The notes: generated from the sequence alone by a model not told the origin. A DNA stretch of 64,000 nucleotides from Agrostemma githago (GCA_958450325.1 OY288243.1:60558606-60622605), one strand, 5' to 3'; positions 1 to 12,529 are shown, counted from the stretch's first letter. Made by a program: numbers and translations.

Positions 1-1
1 A

Positions 2-1189
2 GCCAAAAAGGCCCTGCGAAGACTGGCAACCCAGTTCATCCGCACCGACGATGGGCAACTTTACAAAAAGACAGCACAGGGGGCTCTCCGTCGATGTGTC
101 GACAAAACCAACGCCGAAAAAGTTATGGCTGAAGTACATGATGGCGAATGCGGTCCACACATGAATGCCCAAATGCTAGTCCGAAAAATCATGAGGCTCG
201 GTTACTACTGGAATAGCATGGAAACCGATTGTCAACAATATGTTAGACATTGCCATAATTGTCAAATTTTTGCCAATGTACAACATATGCCGCCATCCCT
301 GCTATACACCATGACATCACCATGGCCATTTTCAACATGGGGAATCGACATAATCGGAAAGATAAACCCCTCGGGAACCGGAGGACACTGCTTCATTTTG
401 GTAGCAATCGACTATTTCACCAAATGGGTCGAAGCTGAATCCTACCGTATCCTCAACGCCAGCCATGTTGCCAAGTTCATTCAAAACAAGATAATATGCC
501 GGTATGGGATCCCTCATGAATTCATCAGTGACCACGGGACCCATTTTCAAGCCGAAACAGCAGCCTTGCTGACCAAGTACAAAATTCAAAGGCATACATC
601 TTCACCCTACCGACCCCAGACCAATGGAGCGGTAGAAGCGGCTAATAAAACAATTGTCCCCATACTCAAAAAGATGGCTGATAATTACCGAGATTGGCCC
701 GACAAAATACCATTTGCACTTTGGGGATATCGAACCTCGATTCGTACTGCGACCGGGGCAACACCATATTACCTCACATACGGCATGGAAGCAGTCCAAC
801 CCGTTGAGTTAGAAGTGCCGTCACTCAGAATCCTACTTGAGAGTCAAGTACCTGAAGCTGATTGGGTTCGAGCACGATATGACTCGCTAGTCCTCTTAGA
901 TGAACGACGATCTCGTGCCCTCAATAATATTCAAATCTATCAGAAGAGAATCCAGCGGGCTTTCAACAAAAGGGTGAGGCCCAGAAACAGCAAAGAAGGA
1001 GATCTGGTTCTCAAATCTGTTCGAGCTTTATTACCAGTAGACTCAAGGGGAAAATTCAAACCTAACTGGGCTGGGCCATATCTGGTAAAGAAGATTCTAT
1101 CAGGTGGAGCGGTAATGCTAACGGATCTGGACGGGAACGAGTTTGTCAACCCAACTAACCTGGACCAGCTGAAGCGCTACTACCCTTAA
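2..1189 (+). CDS. Tat element A: integrase end of pol (5' partial)
   Basis: The frame is open from base 2, so the polyprotein begins outside the window. It shows the integrase zinc-binding region (H-x-H residues in the HDGECGPH area, then CHNC), the catalytic core with Asp in WGIDIIG, Asp in ISDHG and Glu in GAVEAANK, and a C-terminal domain ending DLDGNEF...LKRYYP. It would join reverse-transcribed cDNA to host DNA in the nucleus. The TKWVEAES wording and context fit Tat-lineage Ty3/Gypsy. No internal stop is seen across 395 codons, so this end is intact, unlike the homologous but broken copy at 24717-25687 (minus). It is convergent with the antisense ORF at 1547-3266. Seen: motifs and open frame. 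Known: the family order places IN last in pol. Inferred: the element may have been recently active. Confidence 0.93.
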   Translation, partial: AKKALRRLATQFIRTDDGQLYKKTAQGALRRCVDKTNAEKVMAEVHDGECGPHMNAQMLVRKIMRLGYYWNSMETDCQQYVRHCHNCQIFANVQHMPPSLLYTMTSPWPFSTWGIDIIGKINPSGTGGHCFILVAIDYFTKWVEAESYRILNASHVAKFIQNKIICRYGIPHEFISDHGTHFQAETAALLTKYKIQRHTSSPYRPQTNGAVEAANKTIVPILKKMADNYRDWPDKIPFALWGYRTSIRTATGATPYYLTYGMEAVQPVELEVPSLRILLESQVPEADWVRARYDSLVLLDERRSRALNNIQIYQKRIQRAFNKRVRPRNSKEGDLVLKSVRALLPVDSRGKFKPNWAGPYLVKKILSGGAVMLTDLDGNEFVNPTNLDQLKRYYP

Positions 1190-1546
1190 CCCACCTTTCT
1201 CAATGTCATTTGCAAAAGTTTATTAAAAACATTTCTTTTTTTTTAACTTTTAAAGACAAGTCAAAAGCTAGAATTATTCATTCTACTGTTTCAAACATCT
1301 TGAACCAATAGTCTTGATGTATTTCGGAATTGCAAATTAATTCAGTCTGAACTACGTTTGGTTTGATTCCATTCATTATGGATACGTAGACAGCCCCTCA
1401 AAAGGGCACAACCACTGCGATCGAGAAAAGGAAAACAGGAACGGTTCTTTAGTAAACCTTTCTTTATTTATTTCAAGAAAATAATAATAATAAAATTACA
1501 AAAAAAAATCACAAAATAAATAATACTAATACTTAAATAATAAAAA
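1190..1546. other. Convergent spacer between pol and antisense ORF of element A
   Basis: This non-coding AT-rich stretch separates two genes that run toward each other. It holds a conserved block (about 1356-1413, read on the minus strand) shared with elements B and C, including a hairpin at 1393-1407 and a CTACGTATCC motif followed by GGAATCAAACCAAACG. Both transcripts probably end here or overlap. Confidence 0.6.
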
Positions 1547-3266
1547 CTAGGGCATTTTTCCCTTTCCTTTGCCCTTAGTCTCCTTTTCGGTCCATCGGCG
1601 TCGAGGTGAAGGTGAACGCTCCCTGATCACCAAGGGAACCTCCTTAACCCAGGCTCGTTTCTTCAAACTCGACTCCCCGGTCACCTCGTTGTCACGCGGG
1701 CCTAGCCTGTCTCGGACCGCTAGCCTCGGTCCGAGTCTTCCCTCCAAGTCGCTAGCACCAGGCTCATTAGCCCGAGTTTTAGTTTTTGACTTAGAATCCG
1801 ACTCTGGCTCAACGAAGGTAATGGGAGTCTCTTCAAAGAACCGCCTGTTATTTTTGGCCGATTCTCGGCGGGCCAAGTCAAGAGCTTCTTCAGTCTTCAA
1901 AGTTTTACGGATCTCCTGTGATTCCTCAGAAGTCCATTTGCGATATGATTCAGAAACCCAAGTGGTTTGACAAGGGCGAGGTATAGTCCACATGATACGG
2001 GTAAACCAGCGCTATAACCACGTGTCACACATAGCGTCCGTCAATTGGATCGAAACGCTAATAATTGCCTCAGTCTCAGGGATCTCCTGAAACGAACCGA
2101 ACTGCCTTAGGATACGGTCCGGATAGATATGGACAGTCCAGTCCAAAGACAATATCACCAGATAACGGGCCTTGTCTCTCCTAGCTAACCCTGTCAGCCT
2201 CGAAAGGAACCACCAGATAACGTTCCATCTAATCAAAGGCCCACCATGGAACGTTAGCACTTCATCCCAATATTTTTGAGTTATGAGATGACTTGATCTT
2301 ATTCGGCGAGACCTTGAACCGATCTGACTGCTGCGATATTTGGGTATGTTCACCGGGGGCTCTATAATCGACAGACGCTCGGATAACCAGATCTGCAAAA
2401 CTTTCAAAAAAAAATCAAATCAAAAAAATTAAAATTTTCGAAAAATTCGAAAAAATCGGAAAAATTAAAAATTTTCGTAAAATTGGAAAAATTCGAAAAT
2501 TTCGGCAAAATCAAAAATTTCGAAAAAACCGGAAAATTGGAAATTCCGGAAAAATCCGAAAAAATTCGAGATTACCGCGAAAATCGGGAAATCGGGCAAT
2601 TGTTCGAGAAAAGCGGTTTAATACCTGCAAAAGACGAATGCTCCCTGTCAATTGCTGACCTGGTTCGAGTCTCCTAGCGTCAAGACCCATAATAATTTCC
2701 CCAGTTATCAGCCAAGCTGGGCTATGACCTGTCTCCATTTGGTCAACTATGCTGATTAGCCTGATCTCACCTAAGCATGAGTCAGCATCCATTCGACCTT
2801 CGAAGGCATATCTATGCAGCATACAAAAGGCAAAGGCCCTACGCCTATGGGTAGAAGTAATTCTTTCACCAACTGGGTCCATAAATTTGTCAACCAAGTC
2901 AAATAGGGAAACTAAATTTCCCTTCACCATACGGGTTGTCTCAGCATGCGACAACCCTAGAAAATCCCTCAACCTCCTCCTTGGGTCAGGATAAAATGGG
3001 GGAATAGCTGGACGAGTATTAGGGCACCACCCGCCAATAGCAGCTATCTCTTCAGGAAGAGGACATATTTCTCCTCGAGGAAATGCAAAAACATGAAAGG
3101 TAGTATCCCAAAAGGATAAGCAAGCATCAAGAAAGTGCGAATCTACCTTAAGTCGCTGAAGTGGGAATAAAGCCACAATTCCCATTTGAGTTAACTGGAC
3201 TCTGTCTTCATCTCGAAAATCCTGGGCCCACGCATGAAGCATTGCGGTCAAATGGTCAATACCCAT
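1547..3266 (-). pseudogene. Element A antisense ORF: plant-mobile-domain protein, two exons, one nonsense codon
   Basis: This gene lies on the strand opposite to pol, between pol and the 3' LTR. Exon 1 (3266-2625) begins MGIDHLTAML and carries a plant mobile domain (PMD)-like core: HFLDACLSFWD, FPRGEICPLPEEIAAIGGW and AFCMLHRYAFEG. The intron runs 2624-2393, with a donor after CTGCAG-type sequence and acceptor TTGCAG; it is packed with AAATTCG-like low-complexity sequence. Exon 2 (2392-1547) continues IWLSERLSIIEPP and ends in a basic tail, KGKGKGKMP. One in-frame TAG at 2009-2011 interrupts exon 2 where the B copy has CAG, as expected from C-to-T decay. The B copy (21069-24320) shares the intron position, phase and C-terminus. 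The role is unknown; PMD proteins occur in many plant transposons. Calling it an additional ORF of Tat elements follows from position and orientation. Confidence 0.8.
2393..2624 (-). other. GT-AG intron of element A antisense ORF
   Basis: This 232-bp intron lies between codons (phase 0) of the antisense gene. It is AT-rich with many imperfect AAAATTCGG-type units. The exon join matches the B copy exactly, although the two intron sequences are unrelated. Confidence 0.75.
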
Positions 3267-3370
3267 CGCAAGAATAGTTTCTTTTATTTTATCCTAAAAA
3301 GTCTAAGGGATTTCGAGAAAGAAGAAAAGATTTGGGTGGGAATATGAAAAAAAAGAAACCAAAGCCCTCT

Positions 3371-3377
3371 ATTTATA
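3371..3377 (-). promoter_or_regulatory. TATA box for element A antisense ORF
   Basis: The minus strand reads TATAAAT about 105 bp upstream of the ATG at 3266. It lies outside the LTR, so the antisense gene appears to have its own promoter inside the element. Confidence 0.55.
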
Positions 3378-3720
3378 ATAGGGATTATCCCTTTTCCTAG
3401 TCATCACAGGAATAGGACTTTGGCCCCACTTCCCCTATTTCATCTAGGCATACAGGCCTAACCAGGAAATTCCAGGAATCCGTGTCAGAATTCGATTAGG
3501 AATCAAAGTCATCCCAAGCATCCTTATTTCCAAACTTTCCACAAAAAAAATTTCAGCATTTTTTCTTTTCAAAAATTTTCGGAAAAATCACCTTTTTTTT
3601 CCCAACATGAGTCAGTGTTTCCCCTAAATGTTACATAAAAATTATGTCAGCACACAGGTACACCCAAGACTCCGAGAAAATTCTAAGTTCCCCAGTCGAA
3701 AAGCTCAAACAACTTCTTTC

Positions 3721-3848
3721 AGGATATATCTGCAAACAGATATGCACATAGCTTCCAACGCAAGCTCCCGCGCAATTCTAAGACAGGATATATCTGCAAA
3801 CAGGTATACCCATAGCTTCCTAGGCAAGCTCCCGCGACATTATCAGCA
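3721..3848 (+). repeat. Two-copy 64-bp tandem duplication in element A 3' region
   Basis: Units start at 3721 and 3785 with AGGATATATCTGCAAACA and share the GCAAGCTCCCGCG end. This stretch between the antisense promoter and the polypurine tract (3378-3994) holds no gene that I can support. Confidence 0.75.
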
Positions 3849-3994
3849 TCAACTCAGGTATGATTTCTATTCTATGGCTGGCGAGCCCCTCACGCAGGTC
3901 TAATGGACCCTAAACGACCCAATCGGAAGTCTGCCAGGTTTTAATCCTTGATTGACCTGGTAGCTACTCTGACTTCTGCCTTGTCCAAGCCTCA

Positions 3995-4010
3995 GTCAGA
4001 GTGGGGGCTC
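3995..4010 (+). other. Polypurine tract of element A
   Basis: The purine-rich AGAGTGGGGGCTC lies immediately 5' of the TGTAGACACCC start of the LTR. It would be the plus-strand primer in reverse transcription. Confidence 0.75.
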
Positions 4011-6559
4011 TGTAGACACCCACATTTTGACCGCTAGGTGTCTATAGTAGTTCCCGCCAAACACCCGATGATGATTGGACGTAAACGTGCTTTGATAGAC
4101 TCGGATATGGGCTTGTAATCATGGACATTTGGTTTAGACTTTTTAAGGAGTACAAATTTCATAAAACCAACCTCAAATCCAGGCCCAGTGGGTCGTTTCG
4201 AGTCAAATAACACTAATTTGGGTCGAAACCGTCACCAGGGGTAAAACCGTCTTTTAGCGACCGAGTCAAAACCCGGTCAAAGATTTTCCCGAGACTTGTG
4301 GACCGACCGTGGTGTCTCACGCGTCCCATCTCTACCCAAACTCCACAAAAAAAATCAGATTTACAAAATAATAAACAATTCCGTCAAAGGTAGAATTCGA
4401 TCTCGAGTAGGACTCATATCCGAGAACCGACTTAGACACTCAACCGAGTGCAAACACTCGGCCGAGTAATACACAACCAGCCGGTTTTCCCTCTCTTCTT
4501 CCCTCACAAGAAAACGGAATCCTCGTTCTCCTCAGCTTCTTACTCAAGCGGTAATTCTAGCTCGAACAGGAATCCTATTCAAAAACCGATTCAAGTACCC
4601 GACCGAGTGTAAAACACTCGGCCAAACACTTCTCAAGTCAGCCGTGTTTCCCTTTCTTCTTGGCCAAGAAAGCGGAATTCTTATGCTCCCTAAACTCCTA
4701 CGTTTCCTATCCTAAGCGGTACTCGAACTCTCCTAAGCCAAGGTCGGAAACTCCCTATAAATAGGACCTCCCGTTCAACACAAAACATAACGTTTTTCCA
4801 GCCAAGATACACGGTTTTTACACACCCATCACACCGAAAAATAGCCTTATAACACGGTTCATACACCAATCCGATAGTTAGCAAATCCCGACACTTTTCC
4901 CGAAGCCCCGGAGCCTTGACCGCACGTCCAAACCCGGCGTCCCAAACCGCCCAAACCGATACACCTTAACTCATCCTCATCATCTCGACGCTCCCAAGTC
5001 TAAGCCACTTCCCGACGAGCCTTATCCCGAGAAAACAAAGCATCTAGGTTGAGGGTGTAAATCAAACCCGTCTCTTCTCCTTTCTCTTCCCTTCCTCTCG
5101 TTTTTTTATTATGGGTCTCTCGTCGGTCTTTTTTTTTTTTTTAATATCGATACTACTAAAAACTATTTTCTTATATCGAATATTCTTAAAATATGATATC
5201 GATTCTATATAATCGAATATCGTATCGAAAAGAATTATATTAAGATTTCGACAATTTCATTATATTTTTGTTCGTTCAAAATCCTTTTTACAAATTTTTC
5301 GTTCAAAAACAAACTTTTTTCAAAACCTTTTCTAAAGTCATTCCGACTATTCGATATCGATTTCATAATCGAATATCGAGTACGACGAATATCGAAAATA
5401 TAAACCGAGTACAAATTAATTCATATTTGTACGCGATTTATAAAATTAACGATTTTCGAACAAAAAAAAAGTGGACAGACCCGTACGCGAGTCGCGTCCG
5501 GTCCATGCGACTCGCGCACGAGTCTGTGATCCGGTTCTATTTTTTTTAGTTTTTCGTTCGTTTATTTTTATTATTCTACGAAACAACTTCTAAATTTATA
5601 TCTTTTCCATATCTATTCCAAATATTTGATATTCAACTATCGAATATAACAAATATCGGGAATATTAAGTCGAGTACGAGTTATGCGATATTCGTATGCG
5701 ATTTAATCAAAAAAAAATCGAAAACCGTTGTCGAAATCAGGCCGCCACGCGACCCGCCCACGTCCCGGGCGAGCCGCGCGGCTCACGGCCCAAACACGTC
5801 TTTTTCGTCCTTTTTTATTTTTTCTTGAACATCGTTTTTTATACAAAACAACGTTTTTAGTAATATTTTTCAGATTTCGATTAATATTTATTTTCTCGAT
5901 TTCATATATTTATTTCCTATATTATTATTCGATCGTTACTAACTCGTTTTCTCGTGTTTGTAGCAATTTTTTCTCATATTCTTTTTTATCATTTTATTAG
6001 ACTAAAACGAACTTCACATGCTAAAATAACTTCGACATTATTAGTTTAACATGCATTAAACGACTTAGCAACCCATTTATTTATTTTTCCTCACATGTCT
6101 TAGGAAAATAATCTCTGCATATCATTTCATCGTCGAACTAACGCGTGTACACAAAACCGAACGATATCTTAGAAAAGGCCGCTAAGTGCGGGCGGGGTTG
6201 GGTGTTCTCGTTGAACTTCCCAACACGTACCCTCACCCCTTACTCAGAACCATGGTTTCCGGATGTCCGAATCCATTGGCAACGAGAGTCATTCAATATA
6301 CGATTAACCGCTTAAGTCGGCATCGATATCGAACTGCAAAGGGACGAACCCAATAAACTCTGACATCGGAAATGGGCCAGGCTTTAAGTATGGCCCACTA
6401 TGACATAGAGTGGGTTCGAATGGTTCCGAATAACCATAAAATTCGGTGGCGACTCCTACTTCGATTTAAAATTCTATTCGATCCATCTCATATGGAAATT
6501 CATTCGCCTCCCCAAACCCGCGCTTCGCCGCGTCGGGGTGGACCTATGTCATGTCCACA
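4011..6559 (+). repeat. 3' LTR of element A (2549 bp)
   Basis: The LTR starts TGTAGACACCC directly after the polypurine tract and ends ATGTCCACA. Its ends match the LTRs of element B, which are anchored by a TSD. A TATA box (TATAAATA, 4756-4763) lies mid-LTR. Upstream of it are ACTCGGCCGAGT-type palindromes (about 4450-4640). The 3' part (about 6170-6450) contains the block conserved in all related LTRs here. The small open frames inside are not genes. The 5' LTR is outside the window, so the TSD cannot be tested. Confidence 0.85.
4756..4763 (+). promoter_or_regulatory. LTR promoter TATA box, element A
   Basis: TATAAATA in the U3-like part of the LTR, in the same relative place as the TATA boxes of B and C. 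Palindromic ACTCGGCCGAGT-type motifs lie upstream. Confidence 0.6.
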
Positions 6560-8381
6560 ATTTGTATATTTTTTACATACACGGTATATTTGTATATTTT
6601 GTATCAATTTAGTAGAATATAATTTCAAAGAAGCAATAATACGATATTAATTCGATATAGGAAATACTGGTGTCATTAACTCGATAAACTATTAATTCAA
6701 TAAATGTAAAGATATGTTCTCCAAATGTTTTGATAAAATACAAACTACAATTTAAAATTAAAAAGATTTACACAATTTTTTCAATTCTTTATCAATATCT
6801 GTATGCCAAAAGTTGTTCCGTAATATTTTGTAAATACTCGTATAATATTTGTATCACAATAAATTTGTTCCGTAATATTACTAAAATACCATAATATTGA
6901 AACGTACCATTTGAAAATCTACCCATATGTATGATAAACGTATGATTATCATTTATAAAAACCTACCATATGAAAAACACAACATATAATGATAATACGT
7001 GAGATTTTAAAATTATTTTGTATCGATCAAAAATGTTTTTAATCAATTCAAACGAAGTTGCGGTAATTTTTTGCGTAAATACATCTATACCATATGAAAA
7101 TATATTATATTCGAAAATATAATCACTTTATCAAAACCATATGAAGATATTAATTAATTAATTAATTAATCTTAAAGATATTCTAAAAATTTAAATTTTA
7201 ATTCGATAAAATGTGTATTAATTCGTTGTTTTTTTTAACTTAACTAATAAGACTAAGTTAAATTACGCAAATTAAAGTATGTAAAATATATGCATTTTTT
7301 TTGTGTTAAATAAATCAATATAATAAAAACTTGTATTTGTATTAAGAGTAAAGATTTTTTTGGTATTTAATGAAAATTAAGAGCTTAGGGATTATGAGTA
7401 ATTTTGTGGAACTTAGAGAGACTAAAGCTGCAAATCTTGTATAAATTAGGATGTTTTTCGTACGTAGATGCGATGAGAGGGTTTGGAAGAGGAATGGAGA
7501 GATGAGACTGCGCCAAGTAGAGTCGTAGACTGCTTTGGTCTCATCCTTTATATAATAATAAAGATATTTTACATGGATCCAAAAACACAATTGCTGATTT
7601 ACAATAAGAAATTTGGAATATCGTCAGATTATCTAAACTGACAATGACATGTATTTGAAAATGAAAAATTATAGGAAGAAACGACAAAAGTATATATTTG
7701 CACTAATACACAAACATGAAATTACAAATATTGGAATGCTTCTTTATACACCACATTAGTAGCAGTGTCAGAAGCGTGTTTATTGCTATTATAAATAAGA
7801 ATTTTTAGTCCGCTCTTACTAATGATCCTTGATAAAGCAACGTTTTGTTGACCATAGGTGGACATGGACTAGAAAGATAAAGACCAACGTGAGACAACGG
7901 TTAGCCCTGACTTTTGTCAATCGTCATGGGCTTATGGTGAAGCATATGGAAATAGGGAACTGTCGTCGGGTAAACCAAACAAGGAATTTGCTTGAGTTAT
8001 ATGGCAATAGGGAAAAACGCGGGATATAAACTTTAACACTTTTATGGTTACCCGTTAGCACCGTACACCGAATGACTCGTTTCCCTAAGTTAGTAACAAT
8101 TAATAACGTGTACTATTACACAACCCAATCATGATCATACATATAGCACCCACTTTTAAATGCGACTCGTGGTTAGGAACCCCGGAACACTTAATGCTGT
8201 TAGGAATTCAGTGGAGTATATATCAGGTTGGCCTGGAGTTATCTCGTCCATACATATGTTTGTGTCCCGTGCAAAATTGCACGAATGTACTCATAAAACA
8301 TGTTATAAGTAAGATATGAAGTATAAAAAAATGAAATTATATTGAAATAAAAAATACAATAATAGTCATTTGTCATCTTAT
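6560..8381. other. AT-rich intergenic DNA, no gene seen
   Basis: Stop-rich and AT-rich in all frames, with no recognisable protein or RNA. It contains a TTAA-type microsatellite at 7149-7170. Confidence 0.6.
7149..7170. repeat. TTAA tetranucleotide microsatellite
   Basis: About five consecutive TTAA units. Confidence 0.9.
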
Positions 8382-8384
8382 TAA

Positions 8385-8643
8385 GGGGTCGTTTGGTTGC
8401 TCTTGGAAAATCATGGGAAGTAGCAATTCCCATGGTTGTTTGGTTGCCTCAAATTTGCAAGAATGAAGGAAGTAGAATTTCCCATGGAAGTGACCCCCCC
8501 TCCCGCAATTCCCGCCTCAATTAAATTCTCGCATAGGTAACCAAACACTTTTTAGAACTTCCCGTGAATTAGAAAAAGAACTTATTTCCCATGATATTCC
8601 ACTTCCCATGAATTTGCACTTCCCACATTAGCCAAATGAACCC
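8385..8643. mobile_element. Tourist-like (PIF/Harbinger-type) MITE, 259 bp
   Basis: The ends are inverted: GGGGTCGTTTGGTTG on the left and GCCAAATGAACCC on the right. The element is flanked by TAA at 8382-8384 and 8644-8646, the three-base TSD typical of PIF/Harbinger elements. It has no coding capacity, and internal inverted stretches (CATGGGAA / TTCCCATG) allow a foldback. Confidence 0.75.
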
Positions 8644-8795
8644 TAAGGTTATACAACATATAAAATATTCTTTTTAGAACAAAAGATAAGGTTGCACAAC
8701 TTAGAGAGAAATAGGCAAAGTGCAAAAGAATGTACATAGTATCTCATAAGTCATACTCCATCATAATGTACTTTTAAGAACTAATATTTCAATAT

Positions 8796-8944
8796 TGTTA
8801 TTAAATCATATCAGGTGAATGTCCATTGGATTTTTGACCCATATGTAAATTACCTTATCATTACTGATTTACTATATATACCCTCTCAATGACATGAATA
8901 AGATAACTCTCTCACGTAGTTTTCCTCTCTCTCGTTTTATAACA
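8796..8944 (+). repeat. 5' LTR of the copia-type derivative (149 bp)
   Basis: Begins TGTTATTAAATCATATC and ends GTTTTATAACA. It carries a TATATATA stretch and ends at the primer-site-like sequence. Confidence 0.85.
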
Positions 8945-9104
8945 CGTTATCAGCACGAGACTCTAATAACTGAGCGGAGAACAATTGAGGGAGAGTTCGT
9001 TAATTTTCAATCCTTGTATCTTTATAATAAAGAGTTCTTTATATATATATTTTCTAATAATCATTGCATTTCTATAGAAATGAAATCATCTTATTCTTAT
9101 TTTA

Positions 9105-9300
9105 ATTTTTCTCTCAACCCTTGCATTTCTCAAGCAAGGAGATCGTTATTTTTTTCTCTCAATTCTTGTATCTCTATAACAAGAAGATTAATATGAGCAT
9201 AATTTTATGTTTCTCTCAATTCTTGCATCTTTATAGCAAATAAATCGTTATTATTTTTCTCAATCCTTGTATCACTACATCAAGGGGTTAATTCATATCT
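9105..9300 (+). repeat. Degenerate repeats with small hairpins in the copia derivative leader
   Basis: Several units of the form CTCAATTCTTG(C/T)AT...CAAG recur about every 60 bp. Each can fold into a short stem such as CTTGC...GCAAG or TTCTTG...CAAGAA. Confidence 0.5.
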
Positions 9301-11718
9301 TTTGAACATATACATACGATTTATTATCTCCTTATGACTATAAGGAGATCATTATATATACGGAGTATTTTCAATTCATCTCCATCTTTGTATTTTTATG
9401 ACAAAGAATTATATATATTAACGTAGTCGTTTTAACGATTGAGACATACATTAAAGCATAATAGTTAAGTTACTACAATTCTAATATTTTGTTTGTCTCT
9501 TTTTGTCAATATATTTTAAACGAAAAATTTGGCAACTTTATTTTATTTCAACAATATAATTTAGATGTTAATTTGGATGATTATCTGAAATACACATTTC
9601 CTAAAGTCATAGAATTTTATATCATAAATATTTAATTTCTATAATAATATATAGTCTCTACCTTATTAGCTATGTAGTTATGGTAGTAAAATTTTCGTAA
9701 TTACAGTAACAATCTTTCTACTTTGCTACATATTATATTGTGTGAAATAGTGATGACGGTATTACAAATACGTAATGACATGATATACTTACTATTAGCA
9801 ATTTAGAATGTTAAAATTTTCATAATCATGTTCATTATTTTTTAAGTTATATTTGTCACGCATAACTTGCATTTCATTGTAAATTGTTTAGCAATGATTT
9901 AATGTGAAGACAATCTCCTATCAAATTAAGGCTAGACAATTTTTTTGTCATTACAATGTGAGTAAGTCTCCTATCACATTAATGTAAGACGGTAATTTAT
10001 CAGTATAATGGGAGAAGATTTCTGTAAATTTACGATCTTTGATCGGTATAAGTTCAGTCGAGTCTCTCATGAGTTTAATGTGAGACTAATTTATTTATGG
10101 AGTAATTTTACTCATAATTATTCTCCAATTCTTTACTCGATGTGAAAGTTTAAAATATCTTACTCCATAACACTTAAATATTCATCATTTGAGTAATTAC
10201 TCAAACAGAATATATCGTTTTATTTCCCAAAAGAATATTAATATATGACTGATCTTGCAAATTTACATAAGACACTAGAAGTGTTCCATTTTGTGAGATG
10301 GATATAAAATTTGTGTCATATTGAGTAAGTTTAGCATTCAATAGTTTGACATGCAATTGCAAATTCTACATATTGAGACCAACTAACTTCGCATATGCAT
10401 TATTGCAATTAATTGTGAATAAATATCAACAGTTGACATGAACTGATTAAGCATATATGATCAACAAGTGCTAAAAAGCATGGGTTAAAATTGACTATGA
10501 ATGATGATATTTGGAGATCCAATTGCACATTACTCGAGGTTGAATAAACATATTTTAAGTTCAATTCTACGAATTGATCGATATTCTTTTAAGTGGCTTG
10601 GAGACCACATATCTAATACAAGTAATTTGTGCTATTAGAATTCACAATTTGATCGTTATCAAGTGAATAAATTGATCTCTTAAATTTGGCATTTAGAATC
10701 AGCCATTAAAAGTCAATTATTTTATGAACCACGTACTCCTCAAAATATATCATAATCTTGCAAAAATACCCATTAATGAAATCTTTTTTGCATATGATAT
10801 GATAAACGCATTCTAAGGTGGTTAATTAAATAATTGCAATCTATCTTGAATATTTTTTTACCACCTTAGGGGGAGAAAGTGAGTGACAAGTTGGTAAAAC
10901 AAAAGAAGCTTTATCATATCAAATTACGCGTATTTACCGTGTACAGTAATATATAAATAAAATGACGATTCTACGAAATTACATCGATATGAAATGGCTA
11001 CACATTTGTGCGCAATATCAAGTGGCCTATTGAATAAGGATTTTATAAATCCGTATGGCCGTCGACATATTTATTGGTATCAATGAGTTCATAATCCTGA
11101 AATTCATCAAATTTATTGATGATATTGAATAGTATTCAATACAGTTTGCTTATCGAGTCATCATGCTGATATATAGAAACTAAGTATATCATTTCATATT
11201 AGTTTTCTTATCACATCGTTGCATCATTTCATATTCATATATTTAAATTTAGTCACATATTATATTCGTGCAAATTATTGATAATCTAACTATACTTTGA
11301 AATGTTGAAGTGATATTTGGATGAAGACGCAACAAACAAAGACTATCTTCATATTATCCGTATAACTATTTGAAGATCAATGATAGATTTCTAATTATCG
11401 AAGAAATCTATGGAGTTTATCAAGTATGATGATTGTTATTTCAATATCGAGATTTATAATCACATCATGGATATTATAGTTATTTTTTCGATTGATGTAA
11501 CTATCAGGGGGAGTATATATGCACGCGCTGTACCCTTTTTCCTTATTTATGGTTTTGTCCCACTGGGTTTTCCATGGAAAGGTTTTGATGAGACATCATC
11601 ATATGCGTGTTTGAGAAATAATGTACTCTATTCTACACTAGTTTTTTTCCCACGGGATTTTTTTTCGAGTGAGGTTTTTATGAGACATATTATTCCGTAA
11701 TGTACATTCAAGGGGGAG

Positions 11719-11892
11719 TGTTATAAAATCATATTAAGTGAATGTCCATTGGGCATTTGACCCATATGTAAACTCCCTTATCATTACTGATGTACTATAT
11801 ATACCCTCTCAATGACATAAATAAGATAACTCTCTCACGTATTTCTCGCTCTATTTTCTCTCTATTTTTCCTTTCTCTCTCGTTTTATAACA
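11719..11892 (+). repeat. 3' LTR of the copia-type derivative (174 bp)
   Basis: Matches the 5' LTR through TTTGACCCATATGTAAA and TCTCAATGACAT. It differs by point changes and a roughly 25-bp pyrimidine-rich insertion near its end. Confidence 0.85.
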
Positions 11893-12529
11893 AATATAGT
11901 TTATTCATATTAGAGTTTGTGGATTTCAAATAGATAATACGTTAATAAAATGTTGTTGTTATACTTAGCTTCTATTTTCATATTCTAAGATACTGGACCA
12001 CAAATTAAATAAAGTTGAAAGTAGCAATTGCAAAATTCAAAATTTTGATACGCAACTCACACCATAAATTCATTTTATATTGATTACCCTTAATTAAAAT
12101 TAAATGAAATAACAAATTTTAACCTTGCACTGGCGATCATAGACTAATTACATATCAATAGTCATATCAACTTCATCCAAGCACTCTCATTTCCGAAGAA
12201 GACTCAAAAGACTTGAAGTCTTGAATAATCAATCACTCAAATAATCAAATGGTTACAAAAAAAACTTTTGCAATGTGATGCTCTGTATTCATGTTCTAAA
12301 TTGTGCGGAGTAATATATATTAATCGTAAGAGGTTACCATGATCACCTCAGGCACCATAAATCGTCATGACCACCTCTCTCGCTCCCATATATCTTTACC
12401 ATAACCCCCTCCTCCTCATTGTTATTGTGGCCCTCATCAACGATATCTCGTGTTCCAGTTCCATAGATACAATAATTCATTGAGAAACAAATGTATGATA
12501 TCATTTCTTGACATGGCGGCGGAAACCCT
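11893..12529. other. AT-rich intergenic DNA, no gene seen
   Basis: No open frame or repeat structure that I can support. Confidence 0.5.

Larger units (their letters stand above)
8796..11892 (+). mobile_element. Non-autonomous copia-type LTR element, 3.1 kb, TSD AATAT
   Basis: Two short LTRs (8796-8944 and 11719-11892) bound the element, and AATAT flanks it at 8791-8795 and 11893-11897. After the 5' LTR comes CGTTATCAGCACGAG, a primer-site-like stretch. Before the 3' LTR is a polypurine tract (TTCAAGGGGGAG). AGGGGGAG tracts at about 10868 and 11505 and the GTTTTGTCCCACTGGGTTTTCC-type text near 11550-11580 are typical of the untranslated 3' part of plant copia elements. No gag or pol frame survives in 2.8 kb of interior, so it is an internal-deletion derivative. 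The frame at 11410-11700 is a shadow of this 3' leader. Confidence 0.82.
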
